Shown here: in pieces, positions 42,640-51,124 of the stretch
Numbering within the stretch: position 1 is the first letter of the stretch
How the letters are laid out: each line of letters opens with the position of its first letter
DNA from: Halodurantibacterium daqingensis
Lineage (GTDB): Bacteria; Pseudomonadota; Alphaproteobacteria; Rhodobacterales; Rhodobacteraceae
Direction of reading: 5' to 3'
Assembly (NCBI RefSeq): GCF_042666235.1
Contig: NZ_JBHTFQ010000013.1
Span: 19,851 to 83,850, forward strand
DNA length: 64,000 nucleotides
Translations under genes and position numbers: made by a program
The notes under the pieces: model-generated
What the model was told of the DNA's origin: nothing
What the model saw: only the letters and a program-made list of their open reading frames with translations
Database searches by the model: none

Positions 42640-43087
42640 CAGTCGAGGGACCGCCGGCCGGCGCTCGGACGTATTCGCAGTTGGACTCCGACGCGGCTGG
42701 ATCCGCTGGCTTCTCGGTGGACTCCGGCATCCGCGGGGCATCCACCCCGTGCTGACGGTCAAGAATTTGATTTATTGCTTTTTTTCCTGACCCTTCAGGT
42801 GGCTTCCGGACTCCGGTGGCTTCCCAAAAATTCGGCCCTGTCGCTGGCGATATTTCGCGCCAAGCCCGCCAGCATACCTTTCGGCCCGGAAAGGAACCGA
42901 AAAACAAAGGCTTGGCGGCCTGGACCCCGGCTGGACCCCGGAAGCCAGCCCCGGTGTCCACCTCGGGATCAGCGTCGGTTCGCCCTAGCGCACGACCCCG
43001 AGTATATCGCCATGGATACCTTCACAGGGACGATCCGTCTCACCTTGCGGTGTCTCGCAAGAAATTGTCTCACTCAACAGGCCGTGG
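42640..43087. other. Non-coding stretch between two cargo genes
   Basis: About 450 bases with no gene I trust. Base use is less GC-rich than the phage genes. A GGTGGCTTCC direct repeat occurs twice close to 42800-42830, and an AT-rich patch with TTATTGCTTTTTTTCC lies at about 42770-42790. The layout suggests a joint between two separately acquired cargo genes. A 132-codon frame across it has no recognisable protein. Confidence 0.45.
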
Positions 43088-43093
43088 TTGACA

Positions 43094-43552
43094 ATGCAGT
43101 TCTGCGGTTGCTGTCGCAGCGCGAAGCCAAGGATCGAAAGGAAATACAGCTTGCCATTCAAGCGTGTGATTGAATTAGAAGCGGCTCAGGCAGCCATCGC
43201 AAATGACGTAGCAGCATTGCTTTCCCAGCCTTGTGTGCCAATGGGGGCCGCGAAGCCACCCTCAAGCACGGGCGTATACATTCTCACGATTGGGGATGAC
43301 GTGATGTACGTGGGTGAAGCGAAAGGTAAGAAGGGCCTCAAGGACCGCCTTACAGCCAAGCATATTTCCGGAGATGACAGCCACGCCATTCAACGAGCCT
43401 TCAAAATGGAATTCCCTGATCGGAGCGTTCGGCGCGAGCACATCAAGAAGACGGTCTTCGCGCGATGGCTAGAAATTTCCCCTGATCATCGCGTATCGGC
43501 CGTCGAACGAACATTGATCTGGATGTTCGATCCGCCTTGGAACGTCAAATAG
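43094..43552 (+). CDS. Stand-alone GIY-YIG nuclease family protein
   Basis: About 152 residues. The core is STGVYILTIGDDVMYVGEAK, the GIY-YIG pattern, followed by GLKDRLTAKH with the expected Arg and His and an acidic residue in AVERTLIWMF. The N-terminal start is uncertain (ATG 43094, TTG 43088 or a later GTG). Its DNA has more A and T than the flanking phage genes, which suggests recent transfer. It could be a homing-type or defence nuclease. It converges on the DUF6362 gene, overlapping by 8 bases. Confidence 0.7.
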   Translation: MQFCGCCRSAKPRIERKYSLPFKRVIELEAAQAAIANDVAALLSQPCVPMGAAKPPSSTGVYILTIGDDVMYVGEAKGKKGLKDRLTAKHISGDDSHAIQRAFKMEFPDRSVRREHIKKTVFARWLEISPDHRVSAVERTLIWMFDPPWNVK

Positions 43553-43976
43553 ACTTCCCTGCGCTGGCGCAAATGAACCCCATCGACCGCTTCTTCGGCA
43601 CCCGCCTCCCGTTCAGTCGCCAGACGATGACTGCGACCCCGTACTGCCAGCGCCGGTTCGCGGTGGCGCGGCTGATGCCGAGTTCCCAGCAGATCGGTTT
43701 CCACGGCTTCCGGTTCGCCCGGAGCCAGAGCAGGCGCGCATCGGCGGGCTCGAGCCAGCGCAGCCAGAGCAAGGCTTCTTCGGCCAGCGTGATGTCGCGC
43801 GGTCCGGGTTTCGGCCGACGGGTTCGCGGCTCCTGGCCTACTTGGTCTGCGAAGCTGTGGAAGTACTCGGGCCAGGCGTTGAAGTAGCCCTGCGGCCTCA
43901 CCTCGGGCAGAGAGCGGAACACGTCGGCCGCGCTTTCGAGCCGGTCCTCGACCATGGTGGGCGTCCACTCAGCCAT
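43545..43976 (-). CDS. DUF6362 phage protein, likely late regulator
   Basis: A 143-residue protein: MAEWTPTMVEDRLESAADVF, then a C-terminal helix-turn-helix-like part (WKPICWELGISRATANRRWQ). I recall this as DUF6362. The helix-turn-helix suggests sigma-like or terminase-like DNA recognition. Its start overlaps the 66-residue gene before it. Confidence 0.75.
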   Translation of the reverse strand: MAEWTPTMVEDRLESAADVFRSLPEVRPQGYFNAWPEYFHSFADQVGQEPRTRRPKPGPRDITLAEEALLWLRWLEPADARLLWLRANRKPWKPICWELGISRATANRRWQYGVAVIVWRLNGRRVPKKRSMGFICASAGKSI

Positions 43977-44169
43977 TCGCGGCCTCCCGGTTGTCCGAGC
44001 GAGGCCCATACAGCTTCTCGCCGAGCTGACGGACCAGCTCGCGCTCCGGCCAGGTCAGGCGATGGTCGTCGATAGATACGGCGAGCACGCCCTCGTCATG
44101 CCAGCCATCGCGCTTCACCTGGTCGGGATCCCGGCGCGTGCCGCCGTAGCCTTTCGGATACCACCTCAT
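43969..44169 (-). CDS. Small conserved phage protein
   Basis: A 66-residue protein, MRWYPKGYGGTRRDPDQVKR, with VSIDDHRLTWPERELVRQLG toward the end. Its ATG overlaps the RuvC-like gene's stop and its end overlaps the DUF6362 start, so the three are one translational unit. No function known. Confidence 0.65.
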   Translation of the reverse strand: MRWYPKGYGGTRRDPDQVKRDGWHDEGVLAVSIDDHRLTWPERELVRQLGEKLYGPRSDNREAANG

Positions 44170-44687
44170 CCCAGGCCCCCGTTCGTCTCGATCGCCCAAT
44201 GGAGGATGGCGATGGCGTCCGCCTCGTTGTCGTCGGCGGGAGAGAACCCCCTGGCGCGGGCCGCGGCGATCATCGCCTCCTTTGGCGCGTTGCCCTTACC
44301 GGTGGCGTGGCGCTTGATCGTGCCGACCGGAACGCCTTGGTAGGGGATGCCCCGCAACTCTGCCCACGAGGTCAGGGTTGCCATCAGCCCGCCGTAGATG
44401 TGGGCCGCGTCGGTGCCGGCGTGTCGGCGGACTTCCTCGAACCAGATCGCGGCGATGGGCCCGGACAGCCGGTCGAGTTCGGTCAGCCAGTTGGTGAAGC
44501 GCAGGTAGCGCATGCCCCCGCCGTCGAAGCGGCCGGGCCGAAAGCTGACCGTGCCGCTGGTGATCAGACCTTCATGGCTGCGGAGCGCCCAGCCGGTCGT
44601 GGTGCCGAGGTCTAGGGCGAGGATGCAGGACCGGCTGATCGCGCCCGGTTCCGGGCGGACGTCCTGCGCGGGGATCGGTGTGTTCAT
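44166..44687 (-). CDS. RuvC-like Holliday junction resolvase
   Basis: A 173-residue RNase H-fold nuclease. Catalytic acids are in CILALDLGTTTGWAL (first Asp), IWFEEVRRHAG (Glu) and ADDNEADAIAILHW (the final Asp pair). It resolves branched DNA during phage replication and before packaging. It heads the small operon that ends with DUF6362. Confidence 0.85.
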   Translation of the reverse strand: MNTPIPAQDVRPEPGAISRSCILALDLGTTTGWALRSHEGLITSGTVSFRPGRFDGGGMRYLRFTNWLTELDRLSGPIAAIWFEEVRRHAGTDAAHIYGGLMATLTSWAELRGIPYQGVPVGTIKRHATGKGNAPKEAMIAAARARGFSPADDNEADAIAILHWAIETNGGLG

Positions 44688-44816
44688 CGTGAAGGCTCAC
44701 AAGCTGTGGGCCTTCGGCTTCGGTCACCGCAAGTTCTAGCATCCGGCGGTCCTCAGCCAAAGCGAAAACGACCATGGCTGCGGCGTCCGAAGGTGATTGG
44801 CGATCAACCCGTCCCG

Positions 44817-45114
44817 GTCCCAACCTCCGACCGCGTGGTCCCAACCTTCGAGGGGGTTGGGACAGCCCTTTATCGTTTCACTCCAATGGCTTGACCGGAT
44901 GTGGTCCCAACCTCGGTGTCCCCAACGGGGGTCCTTCTCTTTTCGTATAGAAAAACATGTTCCCGACCTTTTCCGTTCTCCCACATGAATGTGTAGCAAA
45001 AGGTTGGGACCATGGGGTGAGGTTGGGGACACCGTTGTTTTTGAACAGCTTTTCGTGTCCCCAACCCCCTCGGGAGGTTGGGACAGGGTTGGGGCCACCG
45101 GGGGAGGTTGGGAC
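44817..45114. repeat. Cluster of GGTTGGGAC repeats in both orientations (iteron-like)
   Basis: Exact copies of GGTTGGGAC or its complement GTCCCAACC lie at 44817-44825, 44838-44846, 44855-44863, 44904-44912, 45002-45010, 45076-45084 and 45106-45114. Near-copies with one extra G or C, or one change, lie at 44918-44926, 45021-45030, 45057-45066 and 45087-45096. So about eleven copies fall in 300 bases, in a stretch of 640 bases without a gene. The layout resembles iterons of a replication origin or a multi-site operator. It is not a CRISPR: units are short and spacers irregular. Confidence 0.8.
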
Positions 45115-45327
45115 AGGAGATCCGGCAGCTGGTCTGGGTGCCGGCAAATCAGAACCTGGTGGCTGCCGCGTCGACTTCCGCCACGAGAGACAAGCCAAAT
45201 CCGGTAGGCGAACACATTTCCGCTTGTTACTATATCTGGGAGCGCGAAGAGGGTCTTACCTCAACGCGTTGTGGCCCCAGGGTTAGGAAATTCGAGTATT
45301 GGCGTGGCGAGCGAAGAAGTCTCCGTG

Positions 45328-48300
45328 ATGATCGACGAAGTGCCCTCTCCTTCGGAGTTCATGCGCATGCGGCGTCCAGAGCAGTTTTCGGACAGCTCGG
45401 AACGCTCGCTCTATCGTTTGTCGCGGGACGTCCTGGAACAACGATTGGAGAACCTTACGGCACGCAACGACATGCAGGCGTTCGAGCGGTTCGCGAAGGC
45501 ACTCTGCGAGCGCTTTGTTTGTCCGTTCCTCAAGCCGGCCACGGGTCCGGAAGGCGGGGGAGATGGCAAGGTCGATACCGAGAGCATCATGACTGCCGAG
45601 GAGGTCGTCGAACGCCACTTCGAGGGTCGCGCTGACCGCGGCAACGAGAGGTGGGGCTTTGCTTTCAGTACCAAGAAGGATTGGAAGGCAAAGGCACGCG
45701 CTGATGTGGCTGGGATGGTCGGAACTGGGCGAGGCTACAAGACGGCATTCTTCGTCACATCTCGTTACGCGCGATCAAAAGATCGCTCTGAACTGCAAGA
45801 TGCGCTGGCGGCCGAGCATGGCATCTTGGTGGAGATTCTCGACCGGAATTGGATTGTAGACAACGTCATTGAAAAGGATGCCCGCGATCTCGCCCATATC
45901 CATCTCGGCATTGGCGAAAAGGTCGAGGAATCGAAGATTGGGCCGCGCGACAGGGAACGCCGGGAACGGTTGGCGTCGTTGGATCGTGAGCTCGAAACTC
46001 CCGAGCGGGCAGCGGAGGCGCCGCTAGCCGTAGTGAAATGCGCGCTGGATGCCGCAATCCTGTCCCGAGAACTGGAGCGACCACGATATGAGACTGATGG
46101 CCGCTTTGACCGAGCCATACGGCTCGCCGACCGCCATGGAGCGGACCGACACAGCCTGGCGGCGCGCTACGAGAAGCTTTGGACGGCACTGCACTGGTTC
46201 GACGACATTGGGGCCGTCCGCGATGGCTATCGCGACATAGAGGAGCGCGCCCTCGCTCTCAATCACGCATCCGCAATCGAGAGGGCCACGAACCTGCTTT
46301 TCGGGCTGTCAGGACCGTTTGCCCAAGCCACCGCAGACGGTGTGGCTGTCGATGTTCAAGCGGCATGGGAACGACTGGAAGCCAGTCTCGAGTCGATGTG
46401 GAATGACGAGACCCGGCCCAACAACAGGCTGACCGCCCGGACGCTCCTGTTGATGCGTGGCATTATGGTGGACCTGGCAGCCAGCGACTTGAGTTCGATC
46501 GAGACACGACTATCGCAGATCATCGAAATCATCGACGCCGCCCGCGGATTGATGGAGTATGACTTTGATCGCTTGGAGCAGCTCGTGGAAATGCTCGGCG
46601 AGACTCTCGGAGGAAACGCAACGTTGTCCAGCGTCGTCGACCACCTTGGCGACGCGCTTCAACAACGGCGCGGTGAGACGGCACGTGGCATGCTTTTCTT
46701 GCGCCGGGCTCGGCAACTTGACATCGAACGTGATCGGTTCGAGGTCATTCGCCGCCTAGGCACCGTTGTCGAATGTCTGACAAAGGAAGAGCATCTCGAT
46801 GAGTTGGTGGAAGCGGCATACCTTCTCGCTGTAGCCTATCGCGGGGCCGGGCTACCATGGGCGGCCAGAGCCACCGCTTTGTTCGGTCTTTCAGCAATCG
46901 TGATACAAGCCGAAAAGTCGTCGGTGCCCCCGAGTGAGATACTTCCCACATTCCTCCTGTTGGGATGGATCGATCTGGAACTTGGTCTTGTCGCGGAGTT
47001 ACTGGACGTCGTCGCAGTCTCACGCGGCATCCTTGCATCGTTGCCCTTCGACGAAGATTCGAAGAATAGAGCACGCGAAACACTTCAGACTTTCGACTTC
47101 TCGCTCGGAGGCCAATTCCTGAATGCTCGGGAGGCGGATCTGTCCGCCTTCCAGAACTTGCCCGATGTCCTCATGGCAATGGATTTGCCGGCAGCATCCA
47201 CGTGCCTTTTATATGCTCTTGGCTACGAAGACGAAGCTCTCGGCCCGGCGATCGAAGATCGCGCAACAAATCTCGAAATGCTTGCTCAGCTTTCGGCGCA
47301 ACCAGCTTGTGCCCTGCCTCGCCATGGCCTGATCGGAGAATTCGACGGTCCATTCGCCTTCCAAACGGATGTCCTGGGGCTGCAGCTGACGATCTCCGGC
47401 GACAAGGGAGCGAGATGCGCCTTGGTTGCGCAACTCCTGATCTCAATGGCTGAAACGCTTCTGGCGACCGGTTTCGAAGCTGGATTCGCCGCACATCGCG
47501 AGCGCTACGAGGTGCGTGTAGTGTTGAGCGATGTGATTGCGGCTCCTTGCCCAAAGTTTGACGAGACCGCGTCGCAGGACCTGCTCGAATGGCCAGCCGA
47601 TTGGGATCCGGCTGAGCCAAGGACAGCTTCGGATGCGCGAGATGCATTGCTGACGACGGTTGCGTACATCATGGGTCAGACCTGCATTATGAAGGATGGG
47701 CCAAAGTCGCTTGAGACGCTCCTCGACAGCGATACGGCAATCAGCCGGATCATGACTTCGCTCGGATTGGGTGTCAGCATGAGCCGGGTATTGAAGGAGA
47801 CACCGGTCACGCCTGCCAGAATCGTGGATCATTTTCGTGCTGATCCCCCACGGCCTTTTCCTTTTCGAGCGGCTCTTCCGTTGCCCGAAGTTTCTGCGCC
47901 TGAAGGACAGGAGGCAGGTGACACGACGGATCAGCCATTCGGGGTGATACGCAGCCATCGAGAACTGAAGACCCGATCTCTCATTGACGTCCCGCTCTGG
48001 AACGCCGCGAAGTGGAGGGGTGTCGCGGTGATGAAGCTGTCACCTGTCGGTCTGCCCATTCTGGCTTTGATGTTCGAGAATTCCGATGCCGGTTATCGCA
48101 TCTTCGATGCCTGGCGGGAGAGGCTGGGGTCGGAGGATGAAGCCGGTGAACTCCTGGTGACTATCGTGACACACCTGCCGGGTCGTCCGAGATCGCACTA
48201 CGCCGTCATTCTGACGACCAACTTGGAAGCGCGGCCGGTGATCGGCGAGATGTTTTTCGTGGTCGCAAGATCACTGATCATGGAACCGAGTTCGGGAGAG

Positions 48301-48495
48301 AACCTGCAGCTGTTCCTCCGTGATTGGGAGCGCAACGGAGCTTTCCTTATCGGCGCTGCTTCAATGCCCCAAGTTGTCAAGCCACCTGAATTGCGTAGGG
48401 AAACCACGATCCTCAAGAGGCACCTGCGGGTGGTTCGGCACGAAGATCTGGAAGAGTACGAAGTCGGTTTTCTGGGTGGTTCGAAGGAAGTTTAG
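45328..48495 (+). CDS. Large prophage-borne protein with restriction-endonuclease-like N terminus and helical repeat body, candidate defence protein
   Basis: A 1055-residue protein. The ATG at 45328 is chosen; a GTG at 45271 is possible. Residues 17-20 read PEQF in RRPEQFSDSS, a start I recall in large defence-island proteins. The segment ATGPEGGGDGKVDTES (71-86) followed by RWGFAFSTKKDWKAKARADV (108-127) looks like a PD-(D/E)XK site with D79/D83 and K116/K117, Ser replacing the usual Glu/Gln. ILDRNWIVDNVIEK closes the domain near 205. The rest, about 800 residues, is helical and repeat-like, with no ATPase motif seen. It lies on the opposite strand to its phage neighbours and is less GC-rich. 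A sensor-nuclease is the best guess. Confidence 0.7.
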   Translation: MIDEVPSPSEFMRMRRPEQFSDSSERSLYRLSRDVLEQRLENLTARNDMQAFERFAKALCERFVCPFLKPATGPEGGGDGKVDTESIMTAEEVVERHFEGRADRGNERWGFAFSTKKDWKAKARADVAGMVGTGRGYKTAFFVTSRYARSKDRSELQDALAAEHGILVEILDRNWIVDNVIEKDARDLAHIHLGIGEKVEESKIGPRDRERRERLASLDRELETPERAAEAPLAVVKCALDAAILSRELERPRYETDGRFDRAIRLADRHGADRHSLAARYEKLWTALHWFDDIGAVRDGYRDIEERALALNHASAIERATNLLFGLSGPFAQATADGVAVDVQAAWERLEASLESMWNDETRPNNRLTARTLLLMRGIMVDLAASDLSSIETRLSQIIEIIDAARGLMEYDFDRLEQLVEMLGETLGGNATLSSVVDHLGDALQQRRGETARGMLFLRRARQLDIERDRFEVIRRLGTVVECLTKEEHLDELVEAAYLLAVAYRGAGLPWAARATALFGLSAIVIQAEKSSVPPSEILPTFLLLGWIDLELGLVAELLDVVAVSRGILASLPFDEDSKNRARETLQTFDFSLGGQFLNAREADLSAFQNLPDVLMAMDLPAASTCLLYALGYEDEALGPAIEDRATNLEMLAQLSAQPACALPRHGLIGEFDGPFAFQTDVLGLQLTISGDKGARCALVAQLLISMAETLLATGFEAGFAAHRERYEVRVVLSDVIAAPCPKFDETASQDLLEWPADWDPAEPRTASDARDALLTTVAYIMGQTCIMKDGPKSLETLLDSDTAISRIMTSLGLGVSMSRVLKETPVTPARIVDHFRADPPRPFPFRAALPLPEVSAPEGQEAGDTTDQPFGVIRSHRELKTRSLIDVPLWNAAKWRGVAVMKLSPVGLPILALMFENSDAGYRIFDAWRERLGSEDEAGELLVTIVTHLPGRPRSHYAVILTTNLEARPVIGEMFFVVARSLIMEPSSGENLQLFLRDWERNGAFLIGAASMPQVVKPPELRRETTILKRHLRVVRHEDLEEYEVGFLGGSKEV

Positions 48496-48518
48496 ATCGT
48501 CTTGTTCTACTCGGTCGC

Positions 48519-51116
48519 CTATTTCCGATCCTGCCCCCTCCGATACCGCCACTCCCGCGGCGACTCGCGTCCGCCTTCGTCGCGTCGCCGATACCGCTCC
48601 CAGCCGTTGGCCTTGAGGTAGGCCGAGACGCGCATCTGGTCGCCGCGGGTCCAGCGAGCTGGTTCGAGACCGATGGCCTCCTCCAGGATCTCGCCGACCG
48701 ACACATCCCTCAGAGGCTCGGGGCGCGGTACGCTCTCGGTGCGGGAGTTGCCGTAGTCGGGGAAGCCATCCGAGACGGTCCGGATCTCGTGCGTCAGCCA
48801 GTGTTCAATCAGGTCGTCCCAGGCGTCGGACTGGTAGCGGCGGTCCTGTTCCTCGCGGGCTTCCTCCAGCAGCGCCGGGTCGTCGATCCACCAGATCGCG
48901 CCGGCGCGGAAGCGGTGGACGGCCTCGGCCCAGAGCTGGTCCCGGTCGCGGGCGAGCGCCACGATGTCGATGACGCCGCAGCGGAGGGGCCAGAAGCGGC
49001 GGTTGCCGGTCTCGTCGCGCAGATAGGTGTCGGGGTTCACGGTACCGGCGAACACGCACTGGCGCGGGACCTCGACGGTGTAGCGGCCATAGGGCGGGCG
49101 GAAGCGGTCGGTGGTCCGCGTCAGGAACGCCTTGATGCGCGAGACCTCGGCACGGCCGATGGCATCGAGTTCGGCGATCTCCACGATCCAGACACCCTGC
49201 ATGTGCAGCGCCGCGTCCTTCGACCCCAGCTCCGGCAGCTCGTCGGTGAACCATTCCTCGCCGGCCAGCACCTTGATCGCCGTGGACTTGCGCGCGCCCT
49301 GCGGCCCCTCGAGGATCAGCATATGGTCGGCCTTCACGCCGGGGCGATAGATGCGGGCAACGGCCGAGATCAGCCAGAGCGCGCCGATGGTGTGGTTGAA
49401 CGCCGTGGGCTCGGCGCCGAGATAGTCGCTGGTCCAGGTCTCGATCCGGGGCGTGCCGTCCCATGTCAGGGTGTCGAGCCAGTCGCGGACGGGATGGACG
49501 CGCAGCTCGCGGGCGACCGCGCCGACGGCGCGGCTCACGACCACCGGTGCCACGTTGATGCCGCGCAGCTGCAGCCACTCGGCGGTGCGGATGTCGTCGG
49601 CATCCTCCCAGGGGCGCGGGAGCGAGGCAGCGGCGCCGTCCCACGGGAGTGGCTGACGCACCACGATCTCCTGCCCGAACTCGTCGAAGGCAAGAACGCC
49701 GGCGAAGGCCGGATCGGAGGTCAGGGCGACGATGACGTTGGCCTCGTTGCGCTCGGGCGCGCCCGCGAGGTCGAGCCGGAGGCGCCTGAACCAGGCGGGC
49801 TTCGGGATCGGCGCGTGCGGATCGCCGGTGGCGTTCACGCGGCGGCGAAGCTCGGCCAGTTGTTGGGTCAGGACCGACATACCGATGCCTGTCGCGGACT
49901 TGATCCGCGCGATGACCTGCCGTTCGGGCAGCGGGTCGAGCTTCGCCAGTGCGATGCGCCCGAGCAGCGTGGACAGCGCTTCGAACTCGGGCGGGTTGGT
50001 CAACGCCTCGGCCGCGGCGATCAGGGTCGCGGGATCGTCGGCGGACGCGACGACGGGAGTGGCCGTCTCCGGCTCGACCGGATCCGCGGCCTGCGGCTCC
50101 GCTTCAGTTTCCGTGTCGCGCGTGTAGTCCTCCGCGCGAGCGCCGCGCTGCAGATCGTCGTTGAAGTCGTCGCCATGGAGCGGGGTGACGATCTCGTTCG
50201 GGATGTCTGCGCGGTTCAGACGGTCCGAGAGCGTCGCTCCCGCCTGGCGGCCGGCGTCCCCCGCATCTGCGTAGATGGTGACGCGCCGGGTGCCCTCGGG
50301 CCATTGGAACCGCGCCAGACCGTCGGCCGACAGCGCTGCCCAGACCGACGTGCCGAAGAGCGCGTGCGCGGCGAGTGCCGTCTCGATCCCCTCGGCGATG
50401 CCGATATGCCCGTCCTGGGGCATCGGGCACAGCCGGACCACGGTGTTCTTCACGCTGCCGAGCATCTTCTTGCCGGCAGGCGCCTTCGCGCTGCCGTCGT
50501 CGAGCAGGAAAGTGCGGTGGATACCCGGCGCGCGCTCGCCGTCCGGCAGCCGCAGGATCGCGATCAGGCCGGGCCAGCCGCGGCAGCTGTCGAAGTCCGG
50601 AAGATCGGGATGGAACAGCAGGTCGGGCGATCCGGGATCCGCCAACCTGCGAGCGCGCAGGTAGGTCTCGCCTGGCGTGCCCGCGAGCGGCACCGCCCCG
50701 CTGAGAAGCCGCGCAATCTCGGCCGAGTGGTCGGGCCGCGCGCGCATGGGCGACGCCGGGGCTGTCCGCGGCGCAGGGTGTTCCATCCCCGCGAGCCGCG
50801 CCGCCTCGTCGAAGAGCGCGCCGTCACAGAGGGCGGTCGCCTGCGCAATCAGGTCGATGGGGCCGGCCCGCTCGCCGGTGGCGTAGTCGAAGCCCCACCC
50901 GGCATAGGGTCCGTCGAGATGGATGGTGCAGGAGCCCTCCTTGCGCGGCGGGCGCCCGGAGAGGTCCGCGCAGCGCAAGGAACGACGGTCCCGCGCGAGC
51001 CGGGCCTCGGGGAACAGCCCCGGCAGCCAGTCGGCCGCGGTGCATGCCAGCCGCTCCTTCACGGCAGCGAGGTCGTACCGGGTCTTCGGGACCGCGATGT
51101 CGTTGAGGTCGATCAT
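48519..51116 (-). CDS. Primase-helicase fusion: TOPRIM plus VapE-type helicase
   Basis: An 865-residue replication protein from the ATG at 51116. The N-terminal part is a phage/plasmid primase region (GSCTIHLDGPYAGWGFDYAT), followed by a TOPRIM-like segment GHIGIAEGIETALAAHAL and VTIYADAGDAGRQAG. The C-terminal half is a VapE-type superfamily 3 helicase with Walker A ILEGPQGARKSTAIKVL and PRQCVFAGTVNPDTYLRDET. It should prime and unwind phage DNA. It is the largest early gene and lies next to the repeat cluster once the cargo gene is ignored. Confidence 0.92.
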   Translation of the reverse strand: MIDLNDIAVPKTRYDLAAVKERLACTAADWLPGLFPEARLARDRRSLRCADLSGRPPRKEGSCTIHLDGPYAGWGFDYATGERAGPIDLIAQATALCDGALFDEAARLAGMEHPAPRTAPASPMRARPDHSAEIARLLSGAVPLAGTPGETYLRARRLADPGSPDLLFHPDLPDFDSCRGWPGLIAILRLPDGERAPGIHRTFLLDDGSAKAPAGKKMLGSVKNTVVRLCPMPQDGHIGIAEGIETALAAHALFGTSVWAALSADGLARFQWPEGTRRVTIYADAGDAGRQAGATLSDRLNRADIPNEIVTPLHGDDFNDDLQRGARAEDYTRDTETEAEPQAADPVEPETATPVVASADDPATLIAAAEALTNPPEFEALSTLLGRIALAKLDPLPERQVIARIKSATGIGMSVLTQQLAELRRRVNATGDPHAPIPKPAWFRRLRLDLAGAPERNEANVIVALTSDPAFAGVLAFDEFGQEIVVRQPLPWDGAAASLPRPWEDADDIRTAEWLQLRGINVAPVVVSRAVGAVARELRVHPVRDWLDTLTWDGTPRIETWTSDYLGAEPTAFNHTIGALWLISAVARIYRPGVKADHMLILEGPQGARKSTAIKVLAGEEWFTDELPELGSKDAALHMQGVWIVEIAELDAIGRAEVSRIKAFLTRTTDRFRPPYGRYTVEVPRQCVFAGTVNPDTYLRDETGNRRFWPLRCGVIDIVALARDRDQLWAEAVHRFRAGAIWWIDDPALLEEAREEQDRRYQSDAWDDLIEHWLTHEIRTVSDGFPDYGNSRTESVPRPEPLRDVSVGEILEEAIGLEPARWTRGDQMRVSAYLKANGWERYRRRDEGGRESPREWRYRRGQDRK

Positions 51117-51124
51117 CGCACCCC

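Noticed and set aside
42775..43173. 132-codon plus-strand frame before the GIY-YIG gene
   Set aside because: Irregular composition across a patch of AT-rich and repeated DNA, and it overlaps the better GIY-YIG frame.
44817..45114. CRISPR array
   Set aside because: Units are 9 bases, occur in both orientations and at irregular distances, and no cas genes are present.
44736..45215. 159-codon minus-strand frame through the repeat cluster
   Set aside because: Its residues mostly reflect the DNA repeats, with no start signal and no known domain.
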